From: Chloroflexota bacterium
Lineage (GTDB): Bacteria; Chloroflexota; UBA11872; UBA12225
Direction: 5' to 3'
DNA: 64,000 nucleotides
Assembly: GCA_030447525.1 (NCBI GenBank)
Contig: JAUJOR010000001.1
Coordinates: forward strand, 487,466-551,465
Shown: piece after piece, positions 8,407 to 16,713 of the stretch
Layout of the letters: every line of letters starts with the position of its first letter
Position numbering within the stretch: position 1 is the first letter of the stretch
Notes under the pieces: model-generated
Database searches by the model: none
What the model was told of the DNA's origin: nothing
Seen by the model: only the letters and a program-made list of their open reading frames with translations
Made by a program: the position numbers and the translations under genes

Positions 8407-9167
8407 GCCGGGAGCCGTCCCAGGTCAGCGCCGGCGGTCTGGGCGATCTCGCCCCAGGTCAGGGGGCGCCATTGCCCGGGGCGCAACGACCCCAGGTGCA
8501 CCCCTCCGACGCGCAGGCGGACGAGGCGCTGCACTGGGTGGCCGATGGCGGCGCACATGCGCCTGATCTGGCGCTTTCGACCCTCGCCGAGGACGATCCG
8601 CAGCAGGCTGCGCCCGGGCAGGGCGTCTACGAGGCGCACCTCGGCGCCGGACGTCCACTCCCCCTCGTTCAGGGGCAAGGGCCGGCGGAGGCGCACCAGG
8701 GCTGCCGGGGCCGGCCGTCCCTCCACCTCCACGAGGTACTCCTTGGTGCAGCCGTAGCGGGGATGGAGGACGCGCTGGGCCCACTCCCCGTCCGTCGTAA
8801 GGACGAGCAGCCCTTCGCTGTCGGCGTCCAGGCGCCCCACGGGGAAGAGACCGGGGATGTGCGGTACGAGGGTCATGATCGTCGGCCGATCCTGGGGATC
8901 GTCTGCCGTGGTCAGGTACCCCGGCGGTTTGTGCAGGGCCAGGTAGACCGCCTCCTCCGGGAGGCGCACGCGCACTCCGTCTACGGTGATCACGTCTCTC
9001 GCCGGGTCGGCGCGCATCCCCAGCGCAGTCACCGGATGTCCGTTGACCCGCACGCGACCCTCGAGGATGAGCTCCTCGGCGTGCCGGCGTGAGGCGACGC
9101 CGGCGCGGGACAGGATGCGCTGCAGGCGGGTGGGCCCGGCGAGGGGCCCTGGCTGACGTCCGTCCAT
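8403..9167 (-). CDS. rluB: rRNA pseudouridine synthase, RsuA/RluB/RluF type
   Basis: A 254-residue protein with an N-terminal S4 RNA-binding domain (RLQRILSRAGVASRRHAEE, about 14-60) and the catalytic domain with VGRLDADSEGLLVLTTDG, in which the Asp of GRLD is the catalytic residue, followed by KEYLVEVEG and EGRKRQIRRMCAAIGHPV. This is the RsuA/RluB subgroup, which modifies a uridine in 16S or 23S rRNA; RluB (23S) is the likeliest because of the cmk neighbour, but the target is inferred. It is first in the minus-strand run that continues through cmk, plsC, DUF512 and der. Confidence 0.92.
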   Translation of the reverse strand: MDGRQPGPLAGPTRLQRILSRAGVASRRHAEELILEGRVRVNGHPVTALGMRADPARDVITVDGVRVRLPEEAVYLALHKPPGYLTTADDPQDRPTIMTLVPHIPGLFPVGRLDADSEGLLVLTTDGEWAQRVLHPRYGCTKEYLVEVEGRPAPAALVRLRRPLPLNEGEWTSGAEVRLVDALPGRSLLRIVLGEGRKRQIRRMCAAIGHPVQRLVRLRVGGVHLGSLRPGQWRPLTWGEIAQTAGADLGRLPA

Positions 9168-9182
9168 GACTCCTGTCTCAAT

Positions 9183-9228
9183 CTGTCTCCGCTGGCGGTC
9201 TCAGCTAGCTGTCTCCGCTGGCGGTCTC
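9183..9228. repeat. 20-bp direct repeat between rluB and galU
   Basis: CTGTCTCCGCTGGCGGTCTC occurs at 9183-9202 and again at 9209-9228, with a third partial copy of its core just after. It lies in the divergent promoter region of rluB and galU, so it may mark a regulatory site or be a short duplication. Confidence 0.6.
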
Positions 9229-9306
9229 CGCTGGTGCAGGCTGACAGAGATGATGCCACGCGTTGCTTTACGCTAGAGGCTGCTGGTATTGTTCGACCAT
9301 CTTGGG

Positions 9307-10233
9307 ATGAGTACCACAGGGACCGGCGCCGGCGGCGCGAGGAAGATCGTGCGCAAGGCCGTCATCCCCGTGGCCGGGGCCGGCACCCGGCTCTTGCCGG
9401 CGACCAAGTCTCAGCCCAAAGAGATGCTGCCGGTGGGGCGCAAGCCCACTGTGCAGTACGTCGTGGAGGAGATGGCCCAGGCGGGCATCACCCAGCTGCT
9501 CTTTGTCACCGGGCGCAAGAAAGAGTCTATCGAGGACCACTTCGACCGCGATCCTGATCTCGAACGGCGTCTCACCGGGGCAGACGACGATCTGCGCGCC
9601 GAGCTTGACACCACCAGGGGCCTGAAGTTCTTTTACACCCGCCAGAGCGTGCAGGCAGGGAATGCCGACGCCGTGCGGCAGGCGGAGCAGTTCGTCGGGG
9701 ACGAGCCGTTCGTCGTCGCCTTTGGGGACACCATCATCCGCAGCGAAGCGCGGCAGAGCCTGCTGCAGCGGATGATCCATTCGCACGTGCACACGGACTC
9801 GGCCTGCACCCTCTCGGTGGAGGAGGTGCCCCTGGAGGATGTCCACCGCTACGGCGTCGTCAGCCCGGTGCCCGGCTGCGATCTACGGGCGGGGCCATTC
9901 CAGCTCCAGGGGCTGGTGGAGAAGCCGGACACGGCGACGGCACCCAGCCGGCTGGCCATCGCCCCGCGCTATGTCTTCAACCGCTCGATCTTCGATGCCA
10001 TCTCCGCCACTCTGCCGGGCCGTGGTGGTGACCTGTGGCTGACCGACTCGATCGCCATTCTCATCCGCCAAGGCTTCACGGTGCGCGCCCTGCAGCTCCT
10101 GGAGCAGGAGCAACGCTACGACATCGGCACGTTCGAGACCTACTTCAAGGCCTTTATCGATCTTGCCGTGGCCGACGAAAAGTACGGCTACCTCATCCGC
10201 CAGTACCTGGTGTCCAAGGCCGATCAGTTCTAA
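9307..10233 (+). CDS. galU: UTP-glucose-1-phosphate uridylyltransferase
   Basis: A 308-residue nucleotidyltransferase with the signature VIPVAGAGTRLLPATKSQPKEMLPVG (nucleotide-binding loop and catalytic Lys) followed by PTVQYVVEEM. 'VAFGDTIIRS' is the metal-binding Asp loop, LQGLVEKPDTATAPS the sugar-binding segment and GGDLWLTDSI the C-terminal motif. It makes UDP-glucose from UTP and glucose-1-phosphate. ATG 9307 is preferred over ATG 9289, which adds six residues. Its TAA stop overlaps the ATG of the GHMP kinase (TAATG), implying translational coupling and a joint sugar-nucleotide pathway. Confidence 0.93.
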   Translation: MSTTGTGAGGARKIVRKAVIPVAGAGTRLLPATKSQPKEMLPVGRKPTVQYVVEEMAQAGITQLLFVTGRKKESIEDHFDRDPDLERRLTGADDDLRAELDTTRGLKFFYTRQSVQAGNADAVRQAEQFVGDEPFVVAFGDTIIRSEARQSLLQRMIHSHVHTDSACTLSVEEVPLEDVHRYGVVSPVPGCDLRAGPFQLQGLVEKPDTATAPSRLAIAPRYVFNRSIFDAISATLPGRGGDLWLTDSIAILIRQGFTVRALQLLEQEQRYDIGTFETYFKAFIDLAVADEKYGYLIRQYLVSKADQF

Positions 10234-11363
10234 TGGCCATCCCCCCGACGGACGGCGCAAGGGACGCCGACGCTGCAGCGGGCTCTCCCATGTTGGTGGC
10301 GTCCGCCCCGGGGCGCTGCGGGATCATCGGTAATCCCACAGACATGTACGGCGGGAGCGTCATCTCCTGCTCTACGCGGGAGCGGGCCTACGTGAGCCTG
10401 GAGCCCAGCGAGCATCTCATCCTAGAGGCCGACCAGGGACCGGTGCGCATCCAGCAGCGGGCGGATCTCCAGGGCAAAGGGGATCACGTAGACATCTTGC
10501 GGGCGGTGCTGGCCCACCAGCGCTACTACCAGCTGCGCGTGCACCTGCGCTGCTGGAGCGAGATCCCCTTCGCCGCCGGGCTGTCCGGCTCCACGGCCAT
10601 GCTGGCCGCCGCCCTGCGGGTGGTGCTGGCGTATCAGGCCGTGGGCGTGTCCATGCACCACTTCGCCGAGCTGGCCCGCAGTGTGGAGCTGAACTACCTG
10701 GGTGTGGTCTGCGGTTATCAGGACCAGTACATGGCCGGCTTTGGCGGCATCAACTACATGGACTTCCGGGACAAGGAGTTTTACCGGGAGGTGATGAGCG
10801 AGCCGTACGCAACGGTGGAGCCCCTGAGCCAGCACGTCGACCGGGTGCCGGTGCTCCTGGCCAACACGGGGGTGCAACACCACTCTGGGGCGGTGCACAA
10901 GCCGATCCGAGAGCGCTGGCTGGAGGGGGACCGCGAGGTGGTAGAGGCCTACCTGCGCATCGGCAAGCTCGCGCGCGAGGGGAAGAAGGCCATCTTGAAC
11001 CGGGACTGGCGCCTGCTCGGCGAGCTGATGAACGAGAACCACAACATCCAACGCCAGCTAGGCGGATCGGGGCCCGAGAACGAGCACTTGATCGAGGCGG
11101 CCTTGAGGGCCGGGGCCTACGGGGCCAAGCTGGCCGGGGCAGGTCAGGGGGGCACGATCATCGCCCTCCATCCAGAGCCCGAGTCGCTGGAAGGGGCCCT
11201 GCTCGCGGCCGGGGCGCGGCGCCTGCTGTACCCCGAGCCCCAGGAAGGGGTGCGGCTGGAGGCCGACCTCCCGCTTGCCGCCCCCGGTGGCGCCCCGGCG
11301 GCCGTCGCAGCCGCCGCCCAGGAAGGACGGATTGGCAGCGCGGTAGCCACGGCCAGGCGGTGA
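10233..11363 (+). CDS. GHMP-family sugar kinase
   Basis: A 376-residue kinase. Motif 1 is SAPGRCGIIGNPTDMYGG, motif 2 the phosphate loop EIPFAAGLSGSTAMLAA and motif 3 YGAKLAGAGQGGTIIAL. The family phosphorylates sugars, mevalonate or homoserine. The immediate partner galU and the GNPTD form of motif 1, which resembles plant glucuronokinase, suggest a sugar-1-kinase feeding a UDP-sugar pyrophosphorylase step; that substrate assignment is inference. The start ATG 10233 overlaps the galU stop; an in-frame extension further upstream would lie inside galU and lacks homology. The TGA overlaps the next start (TGATG). Confidence 0.85.
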   Translation: MAIPPTDGARDADAAAGSPMLVASAPGRCGIIGNPTDMYGGSVISCSTRERAYVSLEPSEHLILEADQGPVRIQQRADLQGKGDHVDILRAVLAHQRYYQLRVHLRCWSEIPFAAGLSGSTAMLAAALRVVLAYQAVGVSMHHFAELARSVELNYLGVVCGYQDQYMAGFGGINYMDFRDKEFYREVMSEPYATVEPLSQHVDRVPVLLANTGVQHHSGAVHKPIRERWLEGDREVVEAYLRIGKLAREGKKAILNRDWRLLGELMNENHNIQRQLGGSGPENEHLIEAALRAGAYGAKLAGAGQGGTIIALHPEPESLEGALLAAGARRLLYPEPQEGVRLEADLPLAAPGGAPAAVAAAAQEGRIGSAVATARR

Positions 11364-12097
11364 TGCTCCAGGCGCTGCGCTACTTCCGCGCCGGCTTTGG
11401 CGAGTTCTACTTTGACTTGCCCCGCATGATCCTGCTGAACCTGTTCTGGTTCGTCACGGCCCTGCCGTTTATCGGCGTGGTCTTCGTCATCACCCTCTCG
11501 GTGCGGGGCGAGGCCCCTATCCCATGGCAGCTATTGGTCATCCAGGCCACCGTGCTGGGGGTGCTGGCCCTGGCCCTGGCCGGGCCGGGGACGGCGGCGA
11601 TCTACGCCGTGACCAACCGGCTGGTGAATGGGGAGCTGCTGGAGATCAGCCGGTTCTGGTCGGCTTTCCGCAAGTATTTCTGGCGGGGCTGGCTGCTGGG
11701 GGTGGTGGACATCGGCGCCGGGGGCCTGCTCCTCCTCAACATCTGGTTCTACTGGAACCTCGACCGGCCGGGGGGCTGGCTCCTGAGCATCGTCTTCGTC
11801 TACATCCTGGTCATGTGGGTGGCCGTCCAGGGCTACCTCTTCGGCCTCCTGGTGGAGATGGACCAGACGGTGCGCCTGGTCGTCCGCAACGCCCTGTTCC
11901 TGGCCATCGACAACCTGGGCCTGACCCTGGGCCTGATGCTGGTGAACGTCGTCGTCTTCGTCGTCAGCCTGCTCCCGGGGGCGTTTCTCCTGGCCCTGGC
12001 CACGATGTCGGTCCTCTCTAACGTCAACAACAGGGCGGTGGTGGACGCCATTGGGCGCTACCGTGCCTCAGGGCGGATCATCGCCGGCGAGCGCTAA
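11363..12097 (+). CDS. DUF624 (YesL-like) integral membrane protein
   Basis: A 244-residue protein with about six hydrophobic helices: LLNLFWFVTALPFIGVVFVI, the 'GPGTAAIYAVTNRLVNGE' loop typical of DUF624, a long amphipathic FRKYFWRGW segment, then four more helices. YesL-family proteins lie in carbohydrate-utilisation operons of Firmicutes and Chloroflexi, without a defined role. ATG 11363 overlaps the kinase stop codon (GTG 11360 is also possible), so the three genes galU-kinase-DUF624 form one coupled unit. Confidence 0.82.
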   Translation: MLQALRYFRAGFGEFYFDLPRMILLNLFWFVTALPFIGVVFVITLSVRGEAPIPWQLLVIQATVLGVLALALAGPGTAAIYAVTNRLVNGELLEISRFWSAFRKYFWRGWLLGVVDIGAGGLLLLNIWFYWNLDRPGGWLLSIVFVYILVMWVAVQGYLFGLLVEMDQTVRLVVRNALFLAIDNLGLTLGLMLVNVVVFVVSLLPGAFLLALATMSVLSNVNNRAVVDAIGRYRASGRIIAGER

Positions 12098-12142
12098 CGG
12101 CGCTTCAGCTACATTGCTCCCGTGGTCGGGGCCCAACGCCGG

Positions 12143-12151
12143 TGCTATACT
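12143..12151 (+). promoter_or_regulatory. Putative extended -10 promoter of the nusA operon
   Basis: TGCTATACT is an extended -10 box (TGn then TATACT at 12146-12151) with no good -35. A start about 12158 would give a roughly 160-nt leader containing the hairpin at 12202-12220. Seen in sequence; promoter activity is inferred. Confidence 0.55.
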
Positions 12152-12200
12152 TTCGCGGACTAGCGAATTACCCGCCCGGCGCCGCCTGAACATTGAGGGA

Positions 12201-12226
12201 GAAGTGGGCTCGTCCCACTTTTCTTG
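12201..12226 (+). terminator. Terminator-like leader hairpin ahead of nusA
   Basis: AAGTGGG-CTCGT-CCCACTT (12202-12220) is a perfect 7-bp stem with a 5-nt loop and a T-rich 3' flank (TTTTCTTG). Similar GTGGG/CCCAC hairpins precede rimP-nusA operons in many bacteria and act as leaders or attenuators. Here the hairpin is followed directly by nusA, with no rimP in between. NusA feedback on its own leader is plausible inference. Confidence 0.6.
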
Positions 12227-12317
12227 TTCATGGGGTCTGGGCCAAAGTCTCAAGTCCGGCATCTCGTGTGCGGCGGGCCACGAGATGAGACCTGAGCGTC
12301 ATTGCGAGGAGCGACCG

Positions 12318-13652
12318 ATGCGCAGCGACTTTTCCGCCTCCCTCGCCCAGCTCACGGCGGAGAAGGGCCTTCAGAAGGACGAGCTGATAGACATGGTGGA
12401 GGCCGCCATGGTCTCAGCATACAAGAAGGACTTCGCCGGCAACGAAGAGAAAAACATCGTCGTGCGGATGGAGCCACAGTCGGGCGTGCCGCACGTCTAC
12501 GAGGTAGTTGACGTCGTAGAGACGGTGGAAGACCCGAACCTACAGGTGACCCTGTCCGAGGCCAAGCGGTCCAATCCGCAGGCGGTGGTCGGCGGCACGG
12601 TGGAGCGGGAGGTCACCCCCCCAAACTTCGGGCGGATCGGGGCGCAGACGGCCAAGCAGGTAATCCTGCAAAGGATCCGCGAGGCCGAGCGCGACCACAT
12701 CTACAACGAGTTCATCGATCGCGAAGGGGACATCATTACCGGCGTGGTGCGCCGTATCGACCCGCGGGGCATCGTCCTGGAGACCGGCTCCGGTGGCAAG
12801 GCGGAGGCGCTCCTGCCGCCCCCGGAGCAGGTGCAGTCGGAGCGCCACCGCATGGGCCAGCGCATCCGCGTCTATCTCCTGGAGGTGAACCGCTCGGCCA
12901 AGGGGCCGATGCTGATCGTCTCGCGGGCGCACCGCAACTTTGTGCGCCGCCTGATGGAGCTGGAGATCCCGGAAATCTACAACGGGGTGGTGGAGATCAA
13001 GGCCATCGCCCGGGAGGCCGGGAGCCGCTCGAAGGTGGCCGTGTGGTCGCGTCAGTCGGGGCTCGACCCCGTGGGGGCCTGCGTCGGCCAGCGGGGCATG
13101 CGTATCCAGAACATCGTCAACGAGCTGGGGGGCGAGCGCATCGACATCATCCCCTGGCACGAGGAGCAGGAAAAGTTCGTCGCCAACGCCCTGAGCCCGG
13201 CGCGCGTCCTGAACGTCCTGATCGACGATGTCACCAAGACGGCCGCGGTGACCGTGCCGGATGCCCAGCTCTCCCTGGCCATCGGCAAGGAGGGACAGAA
13301 CGCGCGCCTGGCGGCCAAGCTGACCGGCTGGCGGGTGGACATCAAGAGCGACGCGTCACCCAGGGACACGGTGCAGTCGGAAGGCCCTGAAACGCCACAG
13401 GAAACGCCACAGGAAGAGGCGGAGCGGCGCGCGGCCGATTCCGGGGCCGCGGACGGCGCTCCGCCCGGCGCCGGGCTGGCCAGTCCCCTCCTGGCCGAGG
13501 GCGGGGCAACTGATACGCCATTGGACAGTACACCAGGGGACGGAGCGGCCGGGGACGGGACGCCGGATGAAGGGGCGGCGGAAGATGGCACGCTGGGGGA
13601 TGAGACCGCGGCCCGGCGTGTGTCGGCGCAGGCACCGGCTCCGGCCGGCTGA
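12318..13652 (+). CDS. nusA: Transcription termination/antitermination factor NusA
   Basis: A 444-residue protein with the standard order: N-terminal RNA polymerase-binding domain ([17 protein letters not shown] to about 125), S1 domain ([19 protein letters not shown]), KH1 ([26 protein letters not shown]) and KH2 ([28 protein letters not shown]). The tail after about residue 350 is acidic, repetitive and probably disordered ([18 protein letters not shown]). The start ATG 12318 has a GAGGAG Shine-Dalgarno 7 nt upstream; the frame is open back to 12051 but without NusA homology. It leads ylxR-infB-rbfA and a DHH phosphoesterase. rimP, usually just upstream, is absent here. Confidence 0.96.
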   Translation: MRSDFSASLAQLTAEKGLQKDELIDMVEAAMVSAYKKDFAGNEEKNIVVRMEPQSGVPHVYEVVDVVETVEDPNLQVTLSEAKRSNPQAVVGGTVEREVTPPNFGRIGAQTAKQVILQRIREAERDHIYNEFIDREGDIITGVVRRIDPRGIVLETGSGGKAEALLPPPEQVQSERHRMGQRIRVYLLEVNRSAKGPMLIVSRAHRNFVRRLMELEIPEIYNGVVEIKAIAREAGSRSKVAVWSRQSGLDPVGACVGQRGMRIQNIVNELGGERIDIIPWHEEQEKFVANALSPARVLNVLIDDVTKTAAVTVPDAQLSLAIGKEGQNARLAAKLTGWRVDIKSDASPRDTVQSEGPETPQETPQEEAERRAADSGAADGAPPGAGLASPLLAEGGATDTPLDSTPGDGAAGDGTPDEGAAEDGTLGDETAARRVSAQAPAPAG

Positions 13653-13731
13653 TGCCGGCAGGTGCCGGAAGCCGGTAGGCAGGACAGTAGACGGACAGCA
13701 GCCGGAAGCCGGCGACTCTAAGCAGGGTGAC

Positions 13732-14109
13732 GTGGAGCAGAACAAGGCAGCGGCCCCGGGGACGGGCCGGCGGCGCAAGGCTCGTCCCGCGGTGCGGCGC
13801 AAGCCGGTGCCGCAGCGTACTTGTGTTGCCTGCCGGCAGGTGGAAGGTAAGCGGGGGCTGATCCGGGTGGTACGCACCCCGGCCGGAATGGTTGAGGTGG
13901 ATACCACCGGGCGCAAGAACGGGCGCGGGGCCTACCTACATGCCGACCCGGCATGCTGGGACACCGCCCTGAAGCGGAAGGCCTTGCAGCACGCCTTGAA
14001 GACGGAGTTGAGCGATGCCGACCGCGCGGGCCTGGAGGCACACCGTGCCACCCTGGCGCCCCCGGCGGGATCGGGTGATGAGCCGGCTGATGCCGGCCCA
14101 AGGGCCTGA
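13732..14109 (+). CDS. ylxR: YlxR/DUF448 RNA-binding protein
   Basis: A 125-residue protein from GTG 13732. The family core is PQRTCVACRQVEGKRGLIRVV, followed by GRKNGRGAYLH and CWDTALKRKALQHALK (DUF448). YlxR (RnpM) binds RNase P RNA in Firmicutes and always sits after nusA. Ahead of the core is a basic extension (GRRRKARPAVRRKP). A longer frame to 13567 exists but lies in the nusA tail. No ylxQ (L7Ae-like) gene follows, unlike the usual nusA-ylxR-ylxQ-infB order. Confidence 0.85.
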   Translation: MEQNKAAAPGTGRRRKARPAVRRKPVPQRTCVACRQVEGKRGLIRVVRTPAGMVEVDTTGRKNGRGAYLHADPACWDTALKRKALQHALKTELSDADRAGLEAHRATLAPPAGSGDEPADAGPRA

Positions 14110-14190
14110 CGTCCGGCCCCACACCGGCGCCCCGGCGCCGACGCGGGGAGTGGGAATTGGGTTGTGGTAGTGAGAAGGTGACGAGCAGCA

Positions 14191-16095
14191 ATGAGTAGAT
14201 TTCGTGGCGGTGGTGGGCGTGGTCGGGGACGTCCCGGTGGAGGGCGGCCCCGGCCGCCGGTGCGCGGCCGCCCCTCGCAGAATGGCGTCGCCGTGGCCGG
14301 CGCTGCTGAGCGGGCGGCGGTGGCCGCGGCGCCGAAGCAGGTGCAGCTGCCGAACTCAGCCAATGTCGCCGAACTGGCTCAGCTCCTCGGCGTGATGCCG
14401 GCGCAGGTAATGAAGAGCCTGTTGCAGCACGGCGTGGTCACCAACATCAACAACCAGTTGGACCATGACACGGCCAAGATGGTGGCCGATGACCTCAACG
14501 TCCTGGTCGTGGAGCCGGAGGAAGGCGCCGCCGGGACGGATGGGGCGAGCAGCAGCATCGCCGCGCACCGCCTGGTGCTGGAGGAGGAGGAGACCGACCT
14601 CGTCCCCCGACCGCCGGTGGTGACCATCATGGGGCACGTCGACCATGGCAAGACGTCACTGCTGGATGCCATCCGCGAGGCCAAGGTGGCCGAGGGAGAA
14701 GCCGGCGGGATCACCCAGCACATCGGCGCCTATCAGGTGGAGAAGGACGGGCGCACGATCACCTTTATCGATACCCCCGGTCACGCCGCCTTTACGGCGA
14801 TGCGCGCCCGAGGCGCCCAGGTGACGGACATCGCCGTCATCGTCGTCGCCGCGGACGATGGGGTGATGCCCCAGACGGTGGAGTCCATCTCCCACGCTCG
14901 CGCCGCCGGCGTGCCGTTCATCATCGCCCTCAATAAGGTCGACCGGCCGAATGCCAATCCCGACCGGGTGCGCCAGCAGCTGGCGGACAACAACGTCCTG
15001 GTCTCCGGTTGGGGTGGCGACGTGGAAGCGGTGGAGGTATCCGCCCTCCAGCGCCTCGGTCTGGACGACCTGCTGGAGATCATCCTCCTGGTCAGCGACC
15101 TGGAGGAACCCAAGGCCAACCCTAACCGCCCGGCCACCGGCAGCGTCGTCGAGGCCAAGCTCGACCGCAGCCGTGGTCCCGTAGCCACCGTGCTGGTGCA
15201 GAATGGGACGCTCCGTACGGGCGACTTTGTGGTCGTGGACAAGGTCGGCGGGCGCGTGCGGGCGATGACCGACTTCCGGGGCCAGCGCATCACGGAGGCC
15301 GGACCGGCCACCCCGGTGGAGATCATCGGCCTGGAGGCGGTGCCGGCCGCCGGCGACCGCTTGACTGCCGTCCCCGACGAGCGGGCGATGCGCTCCTTGA
15401 TCGAAGAGCGGACCGGTACCACCATCGACGTCACCGGGGGCCGGCTGAGCCTGGAAGAGATTTTGGCACAGATCCAGCTCGGTGAGACCAAAGAGCTCAA
15501 CGTCATCCTCAAAGCCGACGTCCAGGGTTCCGTGGAGGCCATCCGCGGCGCCCTGGAGAAGCTCAACGACCTGGTGGCCGGGACGCAAGTGCGCGTCTTG
15601 TATGACGCCGTGGGGCCGCCGACCGATACGGACGTCAACCTGGCGGTGGCTTCCAAGGCCATCATCGTGGCCTTCAACGTCCGCGTCGACGCCGGCGTCA
15701 AGACCTTTGCCGAGCAGCAGGGCGTAGAGATCCGGCAGTATCAGATCATCTACAACCTGTTGGACGACGTGGAGACGGCCCTGCGCGGTCTGATCGAGCC
15801 CACCTTCCGCGAAGTGGTGTACGGTCACGCCGAGGTGCGGGCGGTCTTCCGCTCCGGCAAAGGCGAGGCCATCGTGGGCTGCTATGTCCGGGATGGGCTC
15901 ATTCGTCGCGGGGCCGGAGCCCGCGTTGCCCGGGGCGCCGAGGTGGTCTACAACGGCCGCGTCTCGTCGCTGCGGCGCTTCAAGGAGGACGTCCGCGAGG
16001 TTAGCGGGGGCTACGAGTGCGGCTTGGGCCTGGAGAACTGGCCCGATCCACGTGAGGGCGACGTCATCGAAGTCTTCGGCCGCGAGCGAGTCTAG
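14191..16095 (+). CDS. infB: Translation initiation factor IF-2
   Basis: A 634-residue GTPase. After a short Gly/Arg-rich start ([17 protein letters not shown]) comes an IF2-N domain ([22 protein letters not shown]), then the G domain: G1 [13 protein letters not shown]2 GGITQHIG, G3 DTPGHAAF, G4 NKVD. Domain II, and the C-terminal domains with [21 protein letters not shown] and GLGLENWPD, follow. It recruits fMet-tRNA to the 30S subunit. The N-terminal region is short compared with enterobacterial IF-2. The stop is followed by a perfect 34-bp palindrome before rbfA. Confidence 0.96.
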   Translation: MSRFRGGGGRGRGRPGGGRPRPPVRGRPSQNGVAVAGAAERAAVAAAPKQVQLPNSANVAELAQLLGVMPAQVMKSLLQHGVVTNINNQLDHDTAKMVADDLNVLVVEPEEGAAGTDGASSSIAAHRLVLEEEETDLVPRPPVVTIMGHVDHGKTSLLDAIREAKVAEGEAGGITQHIGAYQVEKDGRTITFIDTPGHAAFTAMRARGAQVTDIAVIVVAADDGVMPQTVESISHARAAGVPFIIALNKVDRPNANPDRVRQQLADNNVLVSGWGGDVEAVEVSALQRLGLDDLLEIILLVSDLEEPKANPNRPATGSVVEAKLDRSRGPVATVLVQNGTLRTGDFVVVDKVGGRVRAMTDFRGQRITEAGPATPVEIIGLEAVPAAGDRLTAVPDERAMRSLIEERTGTTIDVTGGRLSLEEILAQIQLGETKELNVILKADVQGSVEAIRGALEKLNDLVAGTQVRVLYDAVGPPTDTDVNLAVASKAIIVAFNVRVDAGVKTFAEQQGVEIRQYQIIYNLLDDVETALRGLIEPTFREVVYGHAEVRAVFRSGKGEAIVGCYVRDGLIRRGAGARVARGAEVVYNGRVSSLRRFKEDVREVSGGYECGLGLENWPDPREGDVIEVFGRERV

Positions 16096-16104
16096 GGGGG
16101 AGTT

Positions 16105-16138
16105 GGGCCCGGGGAGGCCGGCCGGCCTCCCCGGGCCC
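16105..16138. promoter_or_regulatory. Perfect 34-bp palindrome between infB and rbfA
   Basis: The left half GGGCCCGGGGAGGCCGG is exactly mirrored by its complement, giving 17 paired bases and no unpaired centre. It starts 9 nt after the infB stop and ends 10 nt before the rbfA ATG, next to its AAGG Shine-Dalgarno. There is no T-tract, so it is more likely an RNA processing, stabilising or translation-control hairpin than a terminator (inference). Confidence 0.75.
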
Positions 16139-16148
16139 AGACAAGGAT

Positions 16149-16676
16149 ATGGCTGCACCGAGACGGCGGGAACGTATCGCGTCGGTGATCGAAGAGATCG
16201 TCGGCGAGCTTCTGCAGCGCGAGATCAGGGACCCGCGCGTCGCCGGCATGACCTCCGTGACCCGGGTGGAGGTTACGCCCGACGTCCGGTACGCCAAGAT
16301 CTTCGTCTCCGTAATGGGGAGCGAGGAGGAACGCCTGGCGACGATGCGAGCCCTGGACCACGCCACCGGCTTCGTCCGCTCCAAGCTCGGTGAGGAGCTG
16401 ACTATCCGCCACATCCCGGCGGTCACGTTCCAGCTCGACCGCAGCATCGAGGAAGGGGATCGCGTCCTAGCCCTGATCAATGAGATGGCCAGCGCCAACA
16501 GCGCCACGGTAGCCCCGCCGGTGACCGCCCCTCTCGCTCCGCCCGGCGAGTCGCCGGCTGCGTCGAATGAAGCCCCGTCGCGCCCGGATTCCCCATCCCC
16601 GGATGGCCTCCGGCGGATGGTCCGGGGGGCGGCGCGTCCCCTCAAGGCCCGCCGCTCGCCCCGGCAGGCCGAGTGA
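16149..16676 (+). CDS. rbfA: Ribosome-binding factor A with an extended C-terminus
   Basis: A 175-residue protein. The KH-type core covers residues 1-115: RRERIASVIEEIVGELLQREIRDPRVAGMTSVTRVEVTPDVRYAKIFVSV is the family hallmark, ending at RHIPAVTFQLDRSIEEGDRVLALI. RbfA helps process the 16S rRNA 5' end in 30S assembly. The last 55-60 residues are Ala/Pro/Ser-rich, probably disordered, finishing with a basic LKARRSPRQ. Typical RbfA is about 120 residues, so the tail is an extension. Confidence 0.93.
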   Translation: MAAPRRRERIASVIEEIVGELLQREIRDPRVAGMTSVTRVEVTPDVRYAKIFVSVMGSEEERLATMRALDHATGFVRSKLGEELTIRHIPAVTFQLDRSIEEGDRVLALINEMASANSATVAPPVTAPLAPPGESPAASNEAPSRPDSPSPDGLRRMVRGAARPLKARRSPRQAE

Positions 16677-16713
16677 TGCGCGCTGCCCGCCGTCTTGAAG
16701 GGGGGGCAGGTAG

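Noticed and set aside
12051-12317. N-terminal extension of NusA
   Set aside because: The extra 89 codons overlap the promoter and the leader hairpin and show no homology.
14656-16158. Long minus-strand ORF of 500 codons opposite infB
   Set aside because: It is the reverse shadow of infB in high-GC sequence; composition (Gly/Asp/His/Val-rich) has no family pattern, and infB is certain.
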